Source of the DNA: Vicinamibacterales bacterium
Lineage (GTDB): Bacteria; Acidobacteriota; Vicinamibacteria; Vicinamibacterales; UBA2999
Length of the DNA stretch: 64,000 nucleotides
Assembly: GCA_030680175.1 (NCBI GenBank)
Contig: JAUXWO010000010.1
Span: forward strand, 22,550 to 86,549
Direction: 5' to 3'
The notes beneath the pieces are model-generated. The model was not told the origin of the DNA and made no database searches. It worked only from the letters and a program-made list of their open reading frames with translations. Both the position numbers and the translations under genes were made by a program. The number at the start of each line of letters is the position of its first letter. Positions within the stretch are counted from its first letter, which is position 1. Shown piece after piece: positions 8,610 to 16,748 of the stretch.

Positions 8610-9890
8610 TTGCGACGAACCGCCATCCTCTTCGCTGCCGCCCTGATGCTCGCACTGCCGCTCGCCTTCGCGATGGGGTGCCGCCTCGTCGATGTCGATG
8701 AGTTGCCGAGCCCCGCCCGCGCCGGCGCGGACATCCTGCTGGCGCCCGATTCCGAATTGATCGCCGCCCTCGTGCCGCCGCGCACGACGCTGGCCGCCGT
8801 GCTGCACGGGCATGAGCTGGCGCAGCAGGAGGTCGTGTCGCTCATTCGCACCATCGGCGCGCACTTCGACCTGCGACGCCTGCGCGCGGGCCGGCCCTAC
8901 CGGCTCGATCGCCTGCATGACGGGCGCGTGCGGCAGTTCGAGTACGAGATTGACGGCGACCAGATCCTGCAGGTGCAGCGCGCCGACGAGGGCGACGCCT
9001 TCGAGGCGTCCATCGTGCCCATCCCGAAGCACATCGAGGTGGCGACGTTCGAGGGCCGCATCGACCGGCAGACCTCATCGCTCTATGCCGCGATCGTGGG
9101 CGGGGGCGAGCATGTGGAGCTCGCGCTGGCGCTGGCCGAGGTGTACAGCGGCGAGATCGACTTCAACGGCGACGTGCATCCCGGCGACGAGTTCCGCCTG
9201 GTCTTCGAGAAGGCCACGCGCGAGGACGGGCAGCATGCCGGCTACGGGCCGGTGCTCGCGGCCGAGTTCGTCAACGCGGGCCGGCGGCTGCGCGCGGTGC
9301 GGTTCACCGACGCCGACGGCAGGGCCGGCTACTACGATGAGCAGGGCCGCTCGCTGCGGCGCATGTTCCTCAAGTCCCCGTTGAAGTTCGAGCCGCGCAT
9401 CACCTCCAGCTTCTCGAACGCGCGGCGTCATCCGGTGCTGAACTACGTCCGCGCGCATCGCGGCGTGGACTACGGCGCGCCGGCCGGCGCCCCCGTCGTC
9501 GCGGTGTCGAGCGGGGTCGTGGTGATGGCCGGGTGGAACGGCGGGGCGGGTCGCATGGTGCGCATCCGCCACACGAGCGGCTACCAGAGCGAGTACTTCC
9601 ACCTCTCGGCGATCGCACCCGGCGTGCGCGTCGGCGCGCGTGTCAGTCAGGGCGACACGATCGGGCGTGTGGGCGCCACGGGACTGGCGTCCGGGCCGCA
9701 CCTGCACTACGGGCTCATCAAGAACGGGACGCACGTGAACCCCGTCACCGCGCACCGCAACATGCCCCCGGGCGAACCCGTCGCCGCCGTGCGCCTGGCC
9801 GCCTTCGAAGCCGAGCGCGACCGCCTCTTCGGTCGCCTCTCGATCACCACCCCGCTCCGCGCCGCCGACGCCGACGCCACCGACGAATAG
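8610..9890 (+). CDS. M23 family metallopeptidase (lysostaphin-type endopeptidase)
   Basis: 426 residues, predicted to cleave peptidoglycan cross-links in the periplasm. A TTG start gives a hydrophobic N-terminus (TAILFAAALMLALPLAFAMGC) that is either a signal peptide or a weak lipobox. The middle (residues about 60-250) resembles the substrate-blocking N-terminal domains of OapA/Csd3-type M23 enzymes. The catalytic LytM domain has HRGVD (His283, Asp287), YFHLS (His331) and the HLH pair (His364, His366), so zinc binding is intact. The TTG start has only a weak AAAGG-like site; a later ATG at residue 13 would shorten the signal sequence. Confidence 0.88.
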   Translation: MRRTAILFAAALMLALPLAFAMGCRLVDVDELPSPARAGADILLAPDSELIAALVPPRTTLAAVLHGHELAQQEVVSLIRTIGAHFDLRRLRAGRPYRLDRLHDGRVRQFEYEIDGDQILQVQRADEGDAFEASIVPIPKHIEVATFEGRIDRQTSSLYAAIVGGGEHVELALALAEVYSGEIDFNGDVHPGDEFRLVFEKATREDGQHAGYGPVLAAEFVNAGRRLRAVRFTDADGRAGYYDEQGRSLRRMFLKSPLKFEPRITSSFSNARRHPVLNYVRAHRGVDYGAPAGAPVVAVSSGVVVMAGWNGGAGRMVRIRHTSGYQSEYFHLSAIAPGVRVGARVSQGDTIGRVGATGLASGPHLHYGLIKNGTHVNPVTAHRNMPPGEPVAAVRLAAFEAERDRLFGRLSITTPLRAADADATDE

Positions 9891-9906
9891 CGCCCTCGGC
9901 GACCAC

Positions 9907-10027
9907 GTACAAACACGAAGGTCACGAAGGACGCTCTTCTCAGCGACTCCGGTATCGAAGACCGGATCGTCTTGAAGAGAATGCGTGGTTCTTCTTCGTG
10001 GCCTTCGTGTCCTTCGTGTTTTGTACG
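9907..10027. repeat. Palindromic CACGAAGGA-type element, copy 1 of the 10-kb pair
   Basis: The left end reads GTACAAACACGAAGG and the right end is its near-exact inverse, with about 24 bp of terminal inverted repeat on each side. The interior (about 9931-10000) contains CTCCGGTATCGAAGACCGGA and a GTCTTGAAGAGAA stretch. Positions 9917-10020 recur at 10244-10347 with one visible difference (T/C at 9986). It lies between the convergent M23 and VWA genes. Confidence 0.9.
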
Positions 10028-10146
10028 TAGTTCACCCGGCCAGTGGTGAACGAGAAGGATTCGCCTCCTCGTGCGTCCTTCATTTCCTCGTGTGCTTCGT
10101 GCTTGTCCGTGATCCACCCGGCCAGTGGAACGGCAGGGCGGGGATC

Positions 10147-10354
10147 ACGTACAAACACGAAGGACACGTCTGCCTCCGCGGCCGGAGGCCGCTACGGCGT
10201 GACCTCGCCGAAGCTCGCCTGAGACTGAGGCGAGCGGAGGCGGGAAGGTCACGAAGGACGCTCTTCTCAGCGACTCCGGTATCGAAGACCGGATCGTCTT
10301 GAAGAGAATGCGCGGTTCTTCTTCGTGGCCTTCGTGTCCTTCGTGTTTGTCCGT
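10147..10354. repeat. Palindromic CACGAAGGA-type element, copy 2, with the 80-bp hairpin core inserted
   Basis: Same inverted ends as copy 1 (left end near 10148, right end near 10354). Between the left arm and the shared interior sits an approximately 80-bp GC-rich core at 10171-10250 that contains two hairpins (GCGGCC/GGCCGC and CTCGCCT/AGGCGAG). That core recurs on the opposite strand at 27621-27700 with about three differences, and as a diverged copy near 32414-32492. The right arm ends four bases before the stop codon of the VWA gene. The spacer between copies 1 and 2 carries two further copies of a CCCGGCCAG motif that also forms the end of that VWA gene. Confidence 0.9.
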
Positions 10355-10357
10355 GAT

Positions 10358-11455
10358 CTACCCGGCCAGCCGTGAGAGCGCGATGGCCGTGAGGTCGAGG
10401 CCGGCGGCCTGGAGCCACAGCTCGCCGTGGTCGCGCACGAGCAGGAGGCCGAGGCCGAGAAAGGCCGCGGCGGCCGCGAGCGCCCACCAGTAGAGCTCGG
10501 TGAAGCCTTCCTCGACGCCGCGGGACCCGGCGCGGCGGCGCGCGGCATCGATGATCGTCGTGGCAATCTCGCGGTCGGTCTCGCGGCCGATCTCCAGGTA
10601 GCGCCCGCCGCCCGCCGTCGCCACGTCCATGAGCGACGCGCGGTCGAGCACCGACGAGACCGGCGCGGCCGCGCGGACCGCGCCGCCGGGAGGCACGGGC
10701 TCGGGGATGATGCCGCCCGCGGTGGTGCCGACACCGACGACGAAGACGGGGATGCCGCGGGCGTTGGCCAGGTCGAGCGAGGTGGCGACCTCGCCGCTCC
10801 AGGCCTGTCCATCCGAGATCAGCACGAAGGCCTTCGCGTTGGCCGACACGCCGTTCATCTCCTCGTCGCGCTCCACCAGGCGCAGCCCCCAGTAGATGCC
10901 GCGCTCGATGTTGGTGTCCCAGGTCGAGTCGTCCTCGAGGCGGAACGGCGGCTCGCGCAGGTGGTCGAGGAAGAAGAAGACCGTGTTGGGATCGGTCGTC
11001 AGCCGCACCTGCGGCGCCGCGATGCGCGCGAAGACGGCGAGCGCCATCCGATCCTCCCGCCAGCTGAGCGCCTCGGCCAGCCGCCGCGAGAACGCCATCG
11101 ACCGCTGCCACCGGTTGCCCGGGACGTCCTCGACATGCATCGAGGCGGACCCGTCCTGCAGGACGACGAGATCGACGCCGGCCGTGCGGACCATCGAGAT
11201 CAGGAGCCGGGGCTGCGACACGGCGACGATGGTGCTGGCGGTGGCGAGGATGAGGCACAGCCAGAACAGCAGCCCGCCGAACGGGCCATAGTGCTCGCGC
11301 ACCGGCGTATGGCGCCGCCGCGTGAGCAGGCGGACGGCCTGCGCGCGCCGGGCCACCTGCCACACCCACAGCGCGACGAGGACCGCCGGCAGCAGGAGCA
11401 GCCAGAGGTACTGCGGCGCACCGAAGCGAAGCGTGGCGAGGTCGAACTCAGGCAT
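10358..11455 (-). CDS. VWA-domain membrane protein, BatA/BatB-like
   Basis: 365 residues. Two N-terminal membrane segments (about 15-33 and 61-79) precede a cytoplasm-external VWA domain with an intact metal-ion site, DGSAS at 101-105, and the later LISDG; a third segment lies near residues 318-338. This is the BatA/BatB layout of the MoxR-associated aerotolerance operons. It is the last gene of the six-gene minus-strand operon beginning at 16581 and is followed directly by the palindromic repeat. The family is thought to support envelope integrity or stress resistance; the exact target is unknown. Confidence 0.85.
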   Translation of the reverse strand: MPEFDLATLRFGAPQYLWLLLLPAVLVALWVWQVARRAQAVRLLTRRRHTPVREHYGPFGGLLFWLCLILATASTIVAVSQPRLLISMVRTAGVDLVVLQDGSASMHVEDVPGNRWQRSMAFSRRLAEALSWREDRMALAVFARIAAPQVRLTTDPNTVFFFLDHLREPPFRLEDDSTWDTNIERGIYWGLRLVERDEEMNGVSANAKAFVLISDGQAWSGEVATSLDLANARGIPVFVVGVGTTAGGIIPEPVPPGGAVRAAAPVSSVLDRASLMDVATAGGGRYLEIGRETDREIATTIIDAARRRAGSRGVEEGFTELYWWALAAAAAFLGLGLLLVRDHGELWLQAAGLDLTAIALSRLAG

Positions 11456-11484
11456 CTCGTGGGGTGTGGTTGACTACACGCCGC

Positions 11485-12207
11485 TTAACCTCGCCGCCGC
11501 GGCCGTTCGCCTTCGCCCGACCGCTCCGGCACCGCGCGCCGTTCGTCGGGGCTCATCGGGATCACCATCTGGAACTGGCGCATGTCGGTGCCGGCCGGCG
11601 GCGCCCCCGGCCGCCCATGCAGCGTCGGCCCGTCGGGCAGGTCGCTCGGCGTCGCCGGCGCGGCGTCGTCGTCGGCGCGGCGGATGTCGGTCGCCCGGTC
11701 GCCGGACATCGCCGCGCGCAGCCGCGCCGCGAACTCGTAGTTGTAGGCCGCATCGGTGTGCCCGGGCGCGGCCCGCAGCACGTCGGCGTACTGGCGCATC
11801 GCCTCGTCGAGTCCGGCCAGCGTGATCGCCCGCGTCTCCGAGCCGGTCGCACGCCGGTAGGCCGCGTTGGCCTTCACGAGCAGCATCTCGACGTCGGTCT
11901 CGATGACGGCGCCTGTCTCGTCGCGCTCGGGCTGCAGGCCCTCGTACTGACCGCGCCAGTAGCGCGCGGCGAGCACCTGCCGGTCGAGGTCCGCGCGCTG
12001 CCGCGCGGTGATGCCGGGCAGCGGCCAGGCCGCGTCGAGTGCCGCCGCCACGCGGGCGTGCGTTTCGTCGATCGCGCCGTAGCGCAGCGACGCCAGCTCC
12101 CGATGCGCGTCGGCCAGCTGCCCTTCAAGATTGCCCGCGGACCACAGCGCCATCCCGACAAGCAGCCCCGCTACCGCTCCCACCGCCGCACCCATGCCTG
12201 TTCTCAT
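11485..12207 (-). CDS. Membrane-anchored TPR-like protein of the Bat operon
   Basis: 240 residues with one N-terminal membrane helix (MGAAVGAVAGLLVGMALW) and helical repeats after it (ANAAYRRATGSETRAITLAG, EAMRQYADVLRAAPGHTDAA), then a proline-rich, charged tail. In Bat operons a TPR protein (BatC) usually sits beside the two VWA proteins, so I infer an equivalent role. No good Shine-Dalgarno site is visible; the heptamer array at 12216-12285 ends only nine bases from the ATG. The gene lies 29 bp from the downstream VWA gene. Confidence 0.65.
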   Translation of the reverse strand: MRTGMGAAVGAVAGLLVGMALWSAGNLEGQLADAHRELASLRYGAIDETHARVAAALDAAWPLPGITARQRADLDRQVLAARYWRGQYEGLQPERDETGAVIETDVEMLLVKANAAYRRATGSETRAITLAGLDEAMRQYADVLRAAPGHTDAAYNYEFAARLRAAMSGDRATDIRRADDDAAPATPSDLPDGPTLHGRPGAPPAGTDMRQFQMVIPMSPDERRAVPERSGEGERPRRRG

Positions 12208-12215
12208 CGTCTGCT

Positions 12216-12285
12216 CGCTATTCGCTATTCGCTGTTCGCAATTCGCAATTCGCCGTTCGCCGTTCGCCGTTCGCCGTTCGCAATT
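12216..12285. repeat. Heptamer array CGCNNTT inside the Bat operon
   Basis: Ten back-to-back 7-bp units: CGCTATT twice, CGCTGTT, CGCAATT twice, CGCCGTT four times and CGCAATT. The first three and last two bases of each unit are fixed while the middle varies in pairs. It lies between the VWA gene stop at 12289 and the TPR start at 12207 on the same transcript. Confidence 0.93.
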
Positions 12286-12288
12286 CGC

Positions 12289-13392
12289 TCACGGGAAGCG
12301 GCTGAACCAGGGCACCGTGAGCTTCAGCCCGAGGGCCAGGGACCACAGCCCAGCCGCGACGATCGCGAACGGAGGGAAGCGTGGCTCTCGTGTGCTGTAC
12401 TGCCGGATGGAGATCGCGCCTGCCGAGGCGAGGTCGATCTCCTCGATGGCGCGGATGATCGTGGCCTCGTCGGCCGCGGCGTAGAACCGGCCGCCGGTCC
12501 GTTCGACCGCCGCGCGCCACAGCGCATCCGGCAGCACCCGCCCCGCGCCGGGATTCGTGTTCGTGCGGATGAAGTAGACGGGGATGCTGGACGCACGCGC
12601 GCCGTCGAGCACCTCAGTGATCGTGCGCCCGCCGGCGGCCACCTGCGCGTCTTCCCCGTCGCTGAAGACCACCATCAGGTTGCCGGCGGCATCGAGGAAG
12701 TCGAAGGCCTTGTAGAGCTGCACGCTCTGGTCGATCGCACGGGCGATGGTGGTCCCCTGGTCGGGGAAGCTCATCCACTCCGTCCAGTCGCCGATGAGCG
12801 ACAGGCTCAGCAGGATGTTGTTGTGATCGCTCGTGAACGGCGTGATGACGTAGGCCTCGTCGCCGAACTCGATGAGCGCCATCAGGTCGCGATACGGGCC
12901 GTCCATGCGGCGCCGGACGAAGCTCTCCGCCGCCGCCACCGTGGCGAAGAACGTCGCATCGATCGGCGCGTTCATCGTCAGCGTGCGCGCCGTGAAGGGG
13001 GCGATCATGCTCGACGAGGCGTCGATGAGCAGGCTGATGCGCCGGCCCGGGTGCGTGACCTCCTCGCGCGTGAGCGTCGACTGCGGGTCCGCGAGCGCCA
13101 CGGCGAAGAACGGGACGCCGGCGACGAAGAGCGCAAGCGCGCCATGCCGCACCATCGAGAAGGGCGAGGGGCGCGCCCAGGCGAGCAGGGCCGGCAGCGC
13201 GACGCCCGAACGCCCGCCGACGGCGGCCAGCAGCCGCCGGGCGATCGCCATGGCGAGCGCGAGGCCGGCGAGCGCCGACACGATGAGCAGCGCGCGGTCG
13301 CGCATCGGCAGGACGAGCCCGTCGATCCGGAGGCCGCGCCACGTCTCCCCGGCCGCCACGCCAATCGCCGCCGCGATGGCTACCGGGTCCAC
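12289..13392 (-). CDS. VWA-domain membrane protein, BatA-like
   Basis: About 367 residues from a GTG that has GGAG nearby and overlaps the end of the BatD-like gene by 13 bases; an ATG 29 codons later (13305) is the alternative start. Membrane segments are seen near residues 33-53 and 84-101, followed by a VWA domain with an intact DASSS metal site and a SDGED motif, and a C-terminal membrane helix (FAIVAAGLWSLALGLKLTV). It pairs with the other VWA protein at 10358-11455 as in BatA/BatB systems. Confidence 0.82.
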   Translation of the reverse strand: MDPVAIAAAIGVAAGETWRGLRIDGLVLPMRDRALLIVSALAGLALAMAIARRLLAAVGGRSGVALPALLAWARPSPFSMVRHGALALFVAGVPFFAVALADPQSTLTREEVTHPGRRISLLIDASSSMIAPFTARTLTMNAPIDATFFATVAAAESFVRRRMDGPYRDLMALIEFGDEAYVITPFTSDHNNILLSLSLIGDWTEWMSFPDQGTTIARAIDQSVQLYKAFDFLDAAGNLMVVFSDGEDAQVAAGGRTITEVLDGARASSIPVYFIRTNTNPGAGRVLPDALWRAAVERTGGRFYAAADEATIIRAIEEIDLASAGAISIRQYSTREPRFPPFAIVAAGLWSLALGLKLTVPWFSRFP

Positions 13393-14606
13393 ACCCTCGC
13401 TCCGAAGGCCGCGATCTGATCCTTCGCGGCGCGCTGCTGGCGCGCGATCCACGACTGCTCGCGCGCGAGATCCCCGGCCAGACCGAGGGCGAGGCCGATC
13501 GACCCGTCGAGCGCGGCCGCGTCGTCCCCGGCGTCGGTCCCGTAGCGCCGGGCCGTGAGCCGCGTCAGGGCGTCGGCCAGTGCCTCGAGCTTCAGGCGTT
13601 CGGAGGCGGCGTCGCCCGGCAGCCGCGCGAGGTGCGCCCGCACGGCCGCGCCGGTGGTCGAGGCGGACACCAGCGCGTGACGGCCGCCCAGCCAGCCGCT
13701 CCTGACCGCGATCTGGCCAGGCTCGGCGGCCGTACCGTGCTCGCCGACCATCTGCGTCGCGACCCCGCCCAGGGCGTACACGCCAATCACGCGCAGGGCC
13801 TCGAGCGCACGTCCGGCGGCGGCCTCATCCCGGGCGTCGCGCTGCAGGGCGGCGCGCGCCTCGGCGAGCCTGCCGGCGGCGCTGGTGATCACGGCCCGTT
13901 CCGGCAGGCGCGGCGCCGCCTGCGTGGCCGCCTGCGACCCCGCGAACGCCCGGCGGAACGCCATCACGGCGAGCAGCGCCGCCACGGCGAAGGCGACGAG
14001 CGCCCCCAGGCGCAGCAGCCGTGCCCGCAGGGCGCGCGCCTCGATGGCCTCGAAGCCGCCGTGCGCCACCTCGCGGATGTCGGTCGCGTCGGTGGCGACG
14101 AGCGAGATCAGGCGCAGCGGAATCGCGGGCAGCTCGTAGGTCTGGTCGCGCCCCTCGAGGGCGCCCGTGCCCGCGGTCCGGCTTTCGATCCGGTAGCTCA
14201 GGGGCAGCTCCGGCACGAGCAGGTCGCGGCCGATCGCGTTGTCGTTGATCAAGGTGAGGACGTACGCGTACTGGAAGAAGCGGCGCGAGCCGGTCACCGT
14301 GTCGGCCGGCTGCGTCCCGCCGGTCACGTCGAAGGGGGGCAGGGTCAGCACCGACGGGTCCAGCCGGGACCGGTCCACGACGACCCGGGCCGCCTCGGTT
14401 TCGACCACCGCGCAGGTCAGCGTCAGCGTGACGTGTTCGCCCACCTGGATTGCCCCGCGATCCGCATACCACCAGCACCGGATGGGATCGGCGTCGATGT
14501 CCACGAGCGGCGGGCTGTCCGGTTGCGCCTGTGCGGGGCTCGCCCAGACGCCCGCCATCAGCAGGCCCGCCACCACCGCGCGTGTCACGAGTCGCGCCAT
14601 CCTCAT
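13380..14606 (-). CDS. BatD-like secreted/membrane protein
   Basis: 408 residues from ATG at 14606, chosen because AGGAAGG precedes it, because it yields a signal peptide (ARLVTRAVVAGLLMAGVWASPAQA), and because it overlaps the DUF58 stop in an ATGA. The first 230 residues are beta-rich (VGEHVTLTLTCAVVETEAARVVVDRS), as in BatD proteins; a single membrane segment (LGALVAFAVAALLAVMAF) follows, then a helical cytoplasmic tail. BatD proteins are thought to work with the VWA partners in the envelope. The open frame extends upstream over the DUF58 gene but out of register with it. Confidence 0.78.
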   Translation of the reverse strand: MRMARLVTRAVVAGLLMAGVWASPAQAQPDSPPLVDIDADPIRCWWYADRGAIQVGEHVTLTLTCAVVETEAARVVVDRSRLDPSVLTLPPFDVTGGTQPADTVTGSRRFFQYAYVLTLINDNAIGRDLLVPELPLSYRIESRTAGTGALEGRDQTYELPAIPLRLISLVATDATDIREVAHGGFEAIEARALRARLLRLGALVAFAVAALLAVMAFRRAFAGSQAATQAAPRLPERAVITSAAGRLAEARAALQRDARDEAAAGRALEALRVIGVYALGGVATQMVGEHGTAAEPGQIAVRSGWLGGRHALVSASTTGAAVRAHLARLPGDAASERLKLEALADALTRLTARRYGTDAGDDAAALDGSIGLALGLAGDLAREQSWIARQQRAAKDQIAAFGARVWTR

Positions 14607-15544
14607 CGCACCTTCCTCAACCGCCGCTCGACGGCAAACTCCGTGAGCGCGAGATCCGCCTGTGCCTGATCGCGCCCCAGCCGCACCACATCCAGATCCT
14701 GGTCGCGCGCCAGCCGCGCCACCTCGTCCTGCCACGCGGCCACCCGCGCGGCCATCCGCCGCAGCGTCCCGCGCGACATCAGCCGCGACCGCCCGCTCTC
14801 CACGTCGAACGCCTCGACCCATCCGGCGCTGATGGGCGGCATCTCGTACGCGAACGTCGCATCGACGATCACCAGAAAGACGTCGTGCGTGGTGTCGAGC
14901 GCCGCCAGCTCCCGCAGCAGCGCCGCCGGCTCGTCGATCAGGAAGTCCGAGATCACCGGCAGCATCGACGTCTTCCGCAGGAACCCCGACAGCGTCTGGC
15001 TGATCGAGCCGCTTCGCGGGATCTCCTGCCCCGCCCCTGGATACTGATAGGCGTCCAGACAGTGCGTCACCTGGCCCTTGCCGATCCGCGGCCGCACCGC
15101 CTCGAAATGGCCGAAGCCCTCGTCGACGGTGATCAGCCCGAACGTGTCCTGGAAGAACACGGCCGACATGCCGATCGTCGCAATGGCGCGGGCAATCGCG
15201 GCCGCGATCGGCAGGCCGTCGACCCCGCACCGCGTCGAGAGCGATCCGTCCGCCACCGCGACCACGCTGGCCGTCGAGGGCTGATCGAAGTCCCGGACGA
15301 TGAGCGGGGCGAAGTTGTTGATGGAGGACTGGGCCCAGTCGATCGACGAGAAGCGGTCGCCCGCCTCCCACTCGCGCAGCCCGACGAAGTCGAACCCCGA
15401 CCCATGCACGCTGCTGCGGTGCTCGCCCATCGTGAGGGCGCGCATCCGCTTCACGATCACCAGCTCGATCTCACTGATGTCCGACAGCGACACGAGCGGC
15501 GCCTCGCTGGCGCGGCCGGCCCAGGCCTCCGCCCGCGTCCTCAT
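14603..15544 (-). CDS. DUF58 domain-containing protein
   Basis: 313 residues. The conserved DUF58 signature is clear: GFDFVGLREWEAGDRFSSID (about residues 51-70), then VVAVADGSLSTR, a VWA-like fold with degenerate metal-site residues. DUF58 proteins nearly always follow moxR and are thought to be substrates or partners of the MoxR chaperone. The start ATG overlaps the moxR TGA (ATGA), and its own TGA overlaps the BatD-like start, so the operon is tightly coupled. Confidence 0.9.
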   Translation of the reverse strand: MRTRAEAWAGRASEAPLVSLSDISEIELVIVKRMRALTMGEHRSSVHGSGFDFVGLREWEAGDRFSSIDWAQSSINNFAPLIVRDFDQPSTASVVAVADGSLSTRCGVDGLPIAAAIARAIATIGMSAVFFQDTFGLITVDEGFGHFEAVRPRIGKGQVTHCLDAYQYPGAGQEIPRSGSISQTLSGFLRKTSMLPVISDFLIDEPAALLRELAALDTTHDVFLVIVDATFAYEMPPISAGWVEAFDVESGRSRLMSRGTLRRMAARVAAWQDEVARLARDQDLDVVRLGRDQAQADLALTEFAVERRLRKVR

Positions 15545-16581
15545 GGGACCGGCACGCGCTCCACGACGTCCCGAATCACCATCTCGGTGGTGAGTCCGTG
15601 GCTGGCCGCGTGCGGACCGAGCCAGATGCGGTGCCCGAGGACGTACGGCGCCAGCTCCTGGATGTCTTCGGGATACACCTCGGTCCGGTGATGGATCAGC
15701 AGCGCCCACACCTTCGCCAGCCGCCCCCAGCAGATGATCGCGCGCGGCGACCCGCCGAGGTCCACCCCGCGCTCGACGAGCGGCGACGGCGAGTGGTGGT
15801 GCCAGTCGGTGTCGGGGTTGTAGGGCCGCGTCGCGGCGACCAGCCGCTGGATGTAGGTGGCCAGCCGCTCGTGCAGGTGCACGCGCTCGCCGATCACCCC
15901 GCGCAGCGCGATGATCCGCTCCTTCGGCATCAGCTGGTTCAGCCGCACCTTCTTGAAGTCGAAGTTCACGAGCCGCGCCTCTTCCTCGGGCGGCAGGTAG
16001 CCGATGTTCACCATCACCGCGAAGCGGTCCGTCGCCGCCTCCGAGAGCGGGAACGTGCCCTGCCCGAGCTCCACCGGGTTCATCGTCGCGATCGCGAAGC
16101 TGAACGCCGGCAGGTCGTAGGTGGTCTTGCCGACGGTGACCGTGCGGTCCTGCAGGCCTTCGAGGAAGGCGCTCTGCGACTTGAGCGGGATGCGGTTGAT
16201 CTCGTCGAGGAGGATCACCTCCGCCGAGGCCAGCGGCCCGAACTCCGTGACCAGCTCGCCCGTGGCGGGGTTGATCATCTGGAAGCCGACGACCTCGGTC
16301 GGCTGCAGGTCGGCGCGGCCCTGCAGACGCGCGAACTTGGCGTTGCTGATGGCAGCCAGGATGACGCCGAAGAACGTCTTGCCGACGCCCGGCACCCCGC
16401 GCAGCAGCAGGTTCCCCGCGTTCACCTGCCGCTTGTCGTCCTTGTCGTACGTCGTCGGAATCTCCGACAGCAGGACGATGTTCGCCAGGGCCTTGGCGGT
16501 TTCGTAGCCGACGAGCGCCTTGCCGCCCTCGGCGATGATGGCGTCGTGAAAGTCGATGGCTTCCTGAAGGTCTGGGTGCAC
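15541..16581 (-). CDS. moxR: MoxR family AAA+ ATPase
   Basis: 346 residues. Walker A GVPGVGKT (about residues 62-69), Walker B VILLDEINR (about 120), sensor 1 region IATMNPVE and the arginine-finger region (FPLSEAATDRFAV) are all present, so it should be an active chaperone-like ATPase that acts on the VWA/DUF58 proteins encoded next. The GTG start has GAGGAG only two bases upstream, which is unusually close, but no better start preserves the conserved N-terminus. A TACAAT box at 16602-16607 fits a promoter with a short leader. Confidence 0.92.
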   Translation of the reverse strand: MHPDLQEAIDFHDAIIAEGGKALVGYETAKALANIVLLSEIPTTYDKDDKRQVNAGNLLLRGVPGVGKTFFGVILAAISNAKFARLQGRADLQPTEVVGFQMINPATGELVTEFGPLASAEVILLDEINRIPLKSQSAFLEGLQDRTVTVGKTTYDLPAFSFAIATMNPVELGQGTFPLSEAATDRFAVMVNIGYLPPEEEARLVNFDFKKVRLNQLMPKERIIALRGVIGERVHLHERLATYIQRLVAATRPYNPDTDWHHHSPSPLVERGVDLGGSPRAIICWGRLAKVWALLIHHRTEVYPEDIQELAPYVLGHRIWLGPHAASHGLTTEMVIRDVVERVPVP

Positions 16582-16601
16582 GGCTCCTCGCGAGACAAGC
16601 G

Positions 16602-16607
16602 ATTGTA
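16602..16607 (-). promoter_or_regulatory. Predicted -10 element for the moxR operon
   Basis: Read on the minus strand this is TACAAT, 20 bases before the moxR GTG, predicting a leader of about 14 bases that includes the GAGGAG site. No clear -35 hexamer is visible. Confidence 0.5.
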
Positions 16608-16730
16608 GTGCATTCGGGACCGTAAGCCCGGCGCGTCTCCCGGTCAGAATGACGCGGCGGCCCCAGCGGCCCGCGTGAGGTGGGACGGTCTAGGTGACGA
16701 AGGGGAGGGGACATGCGCATGCGCGCTATC

Positions 16731-16739
16731 TGACATAAT
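16731..16739 (+). promoter_or_regulatory. Extended -10 promoter for the DUF1015 gene
   Basis: TGA directly followed by CATAAT (16734-16739), nine bases before the ATG at 16749. The predicted start of transcription falls within about three bases of the start codon, so the mRNA would be almost leaderless. Confidence 0.5.
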
Positions 16740-16748
16740 TGAGAGCCG

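Noticed and set aside
11464..13419. A 651-codon plus-strand frame opposite the Bat operon
   Set aside because: It translates the heptamer array and shadows two VWA genes with clear metal-site motifs on the minus strand.
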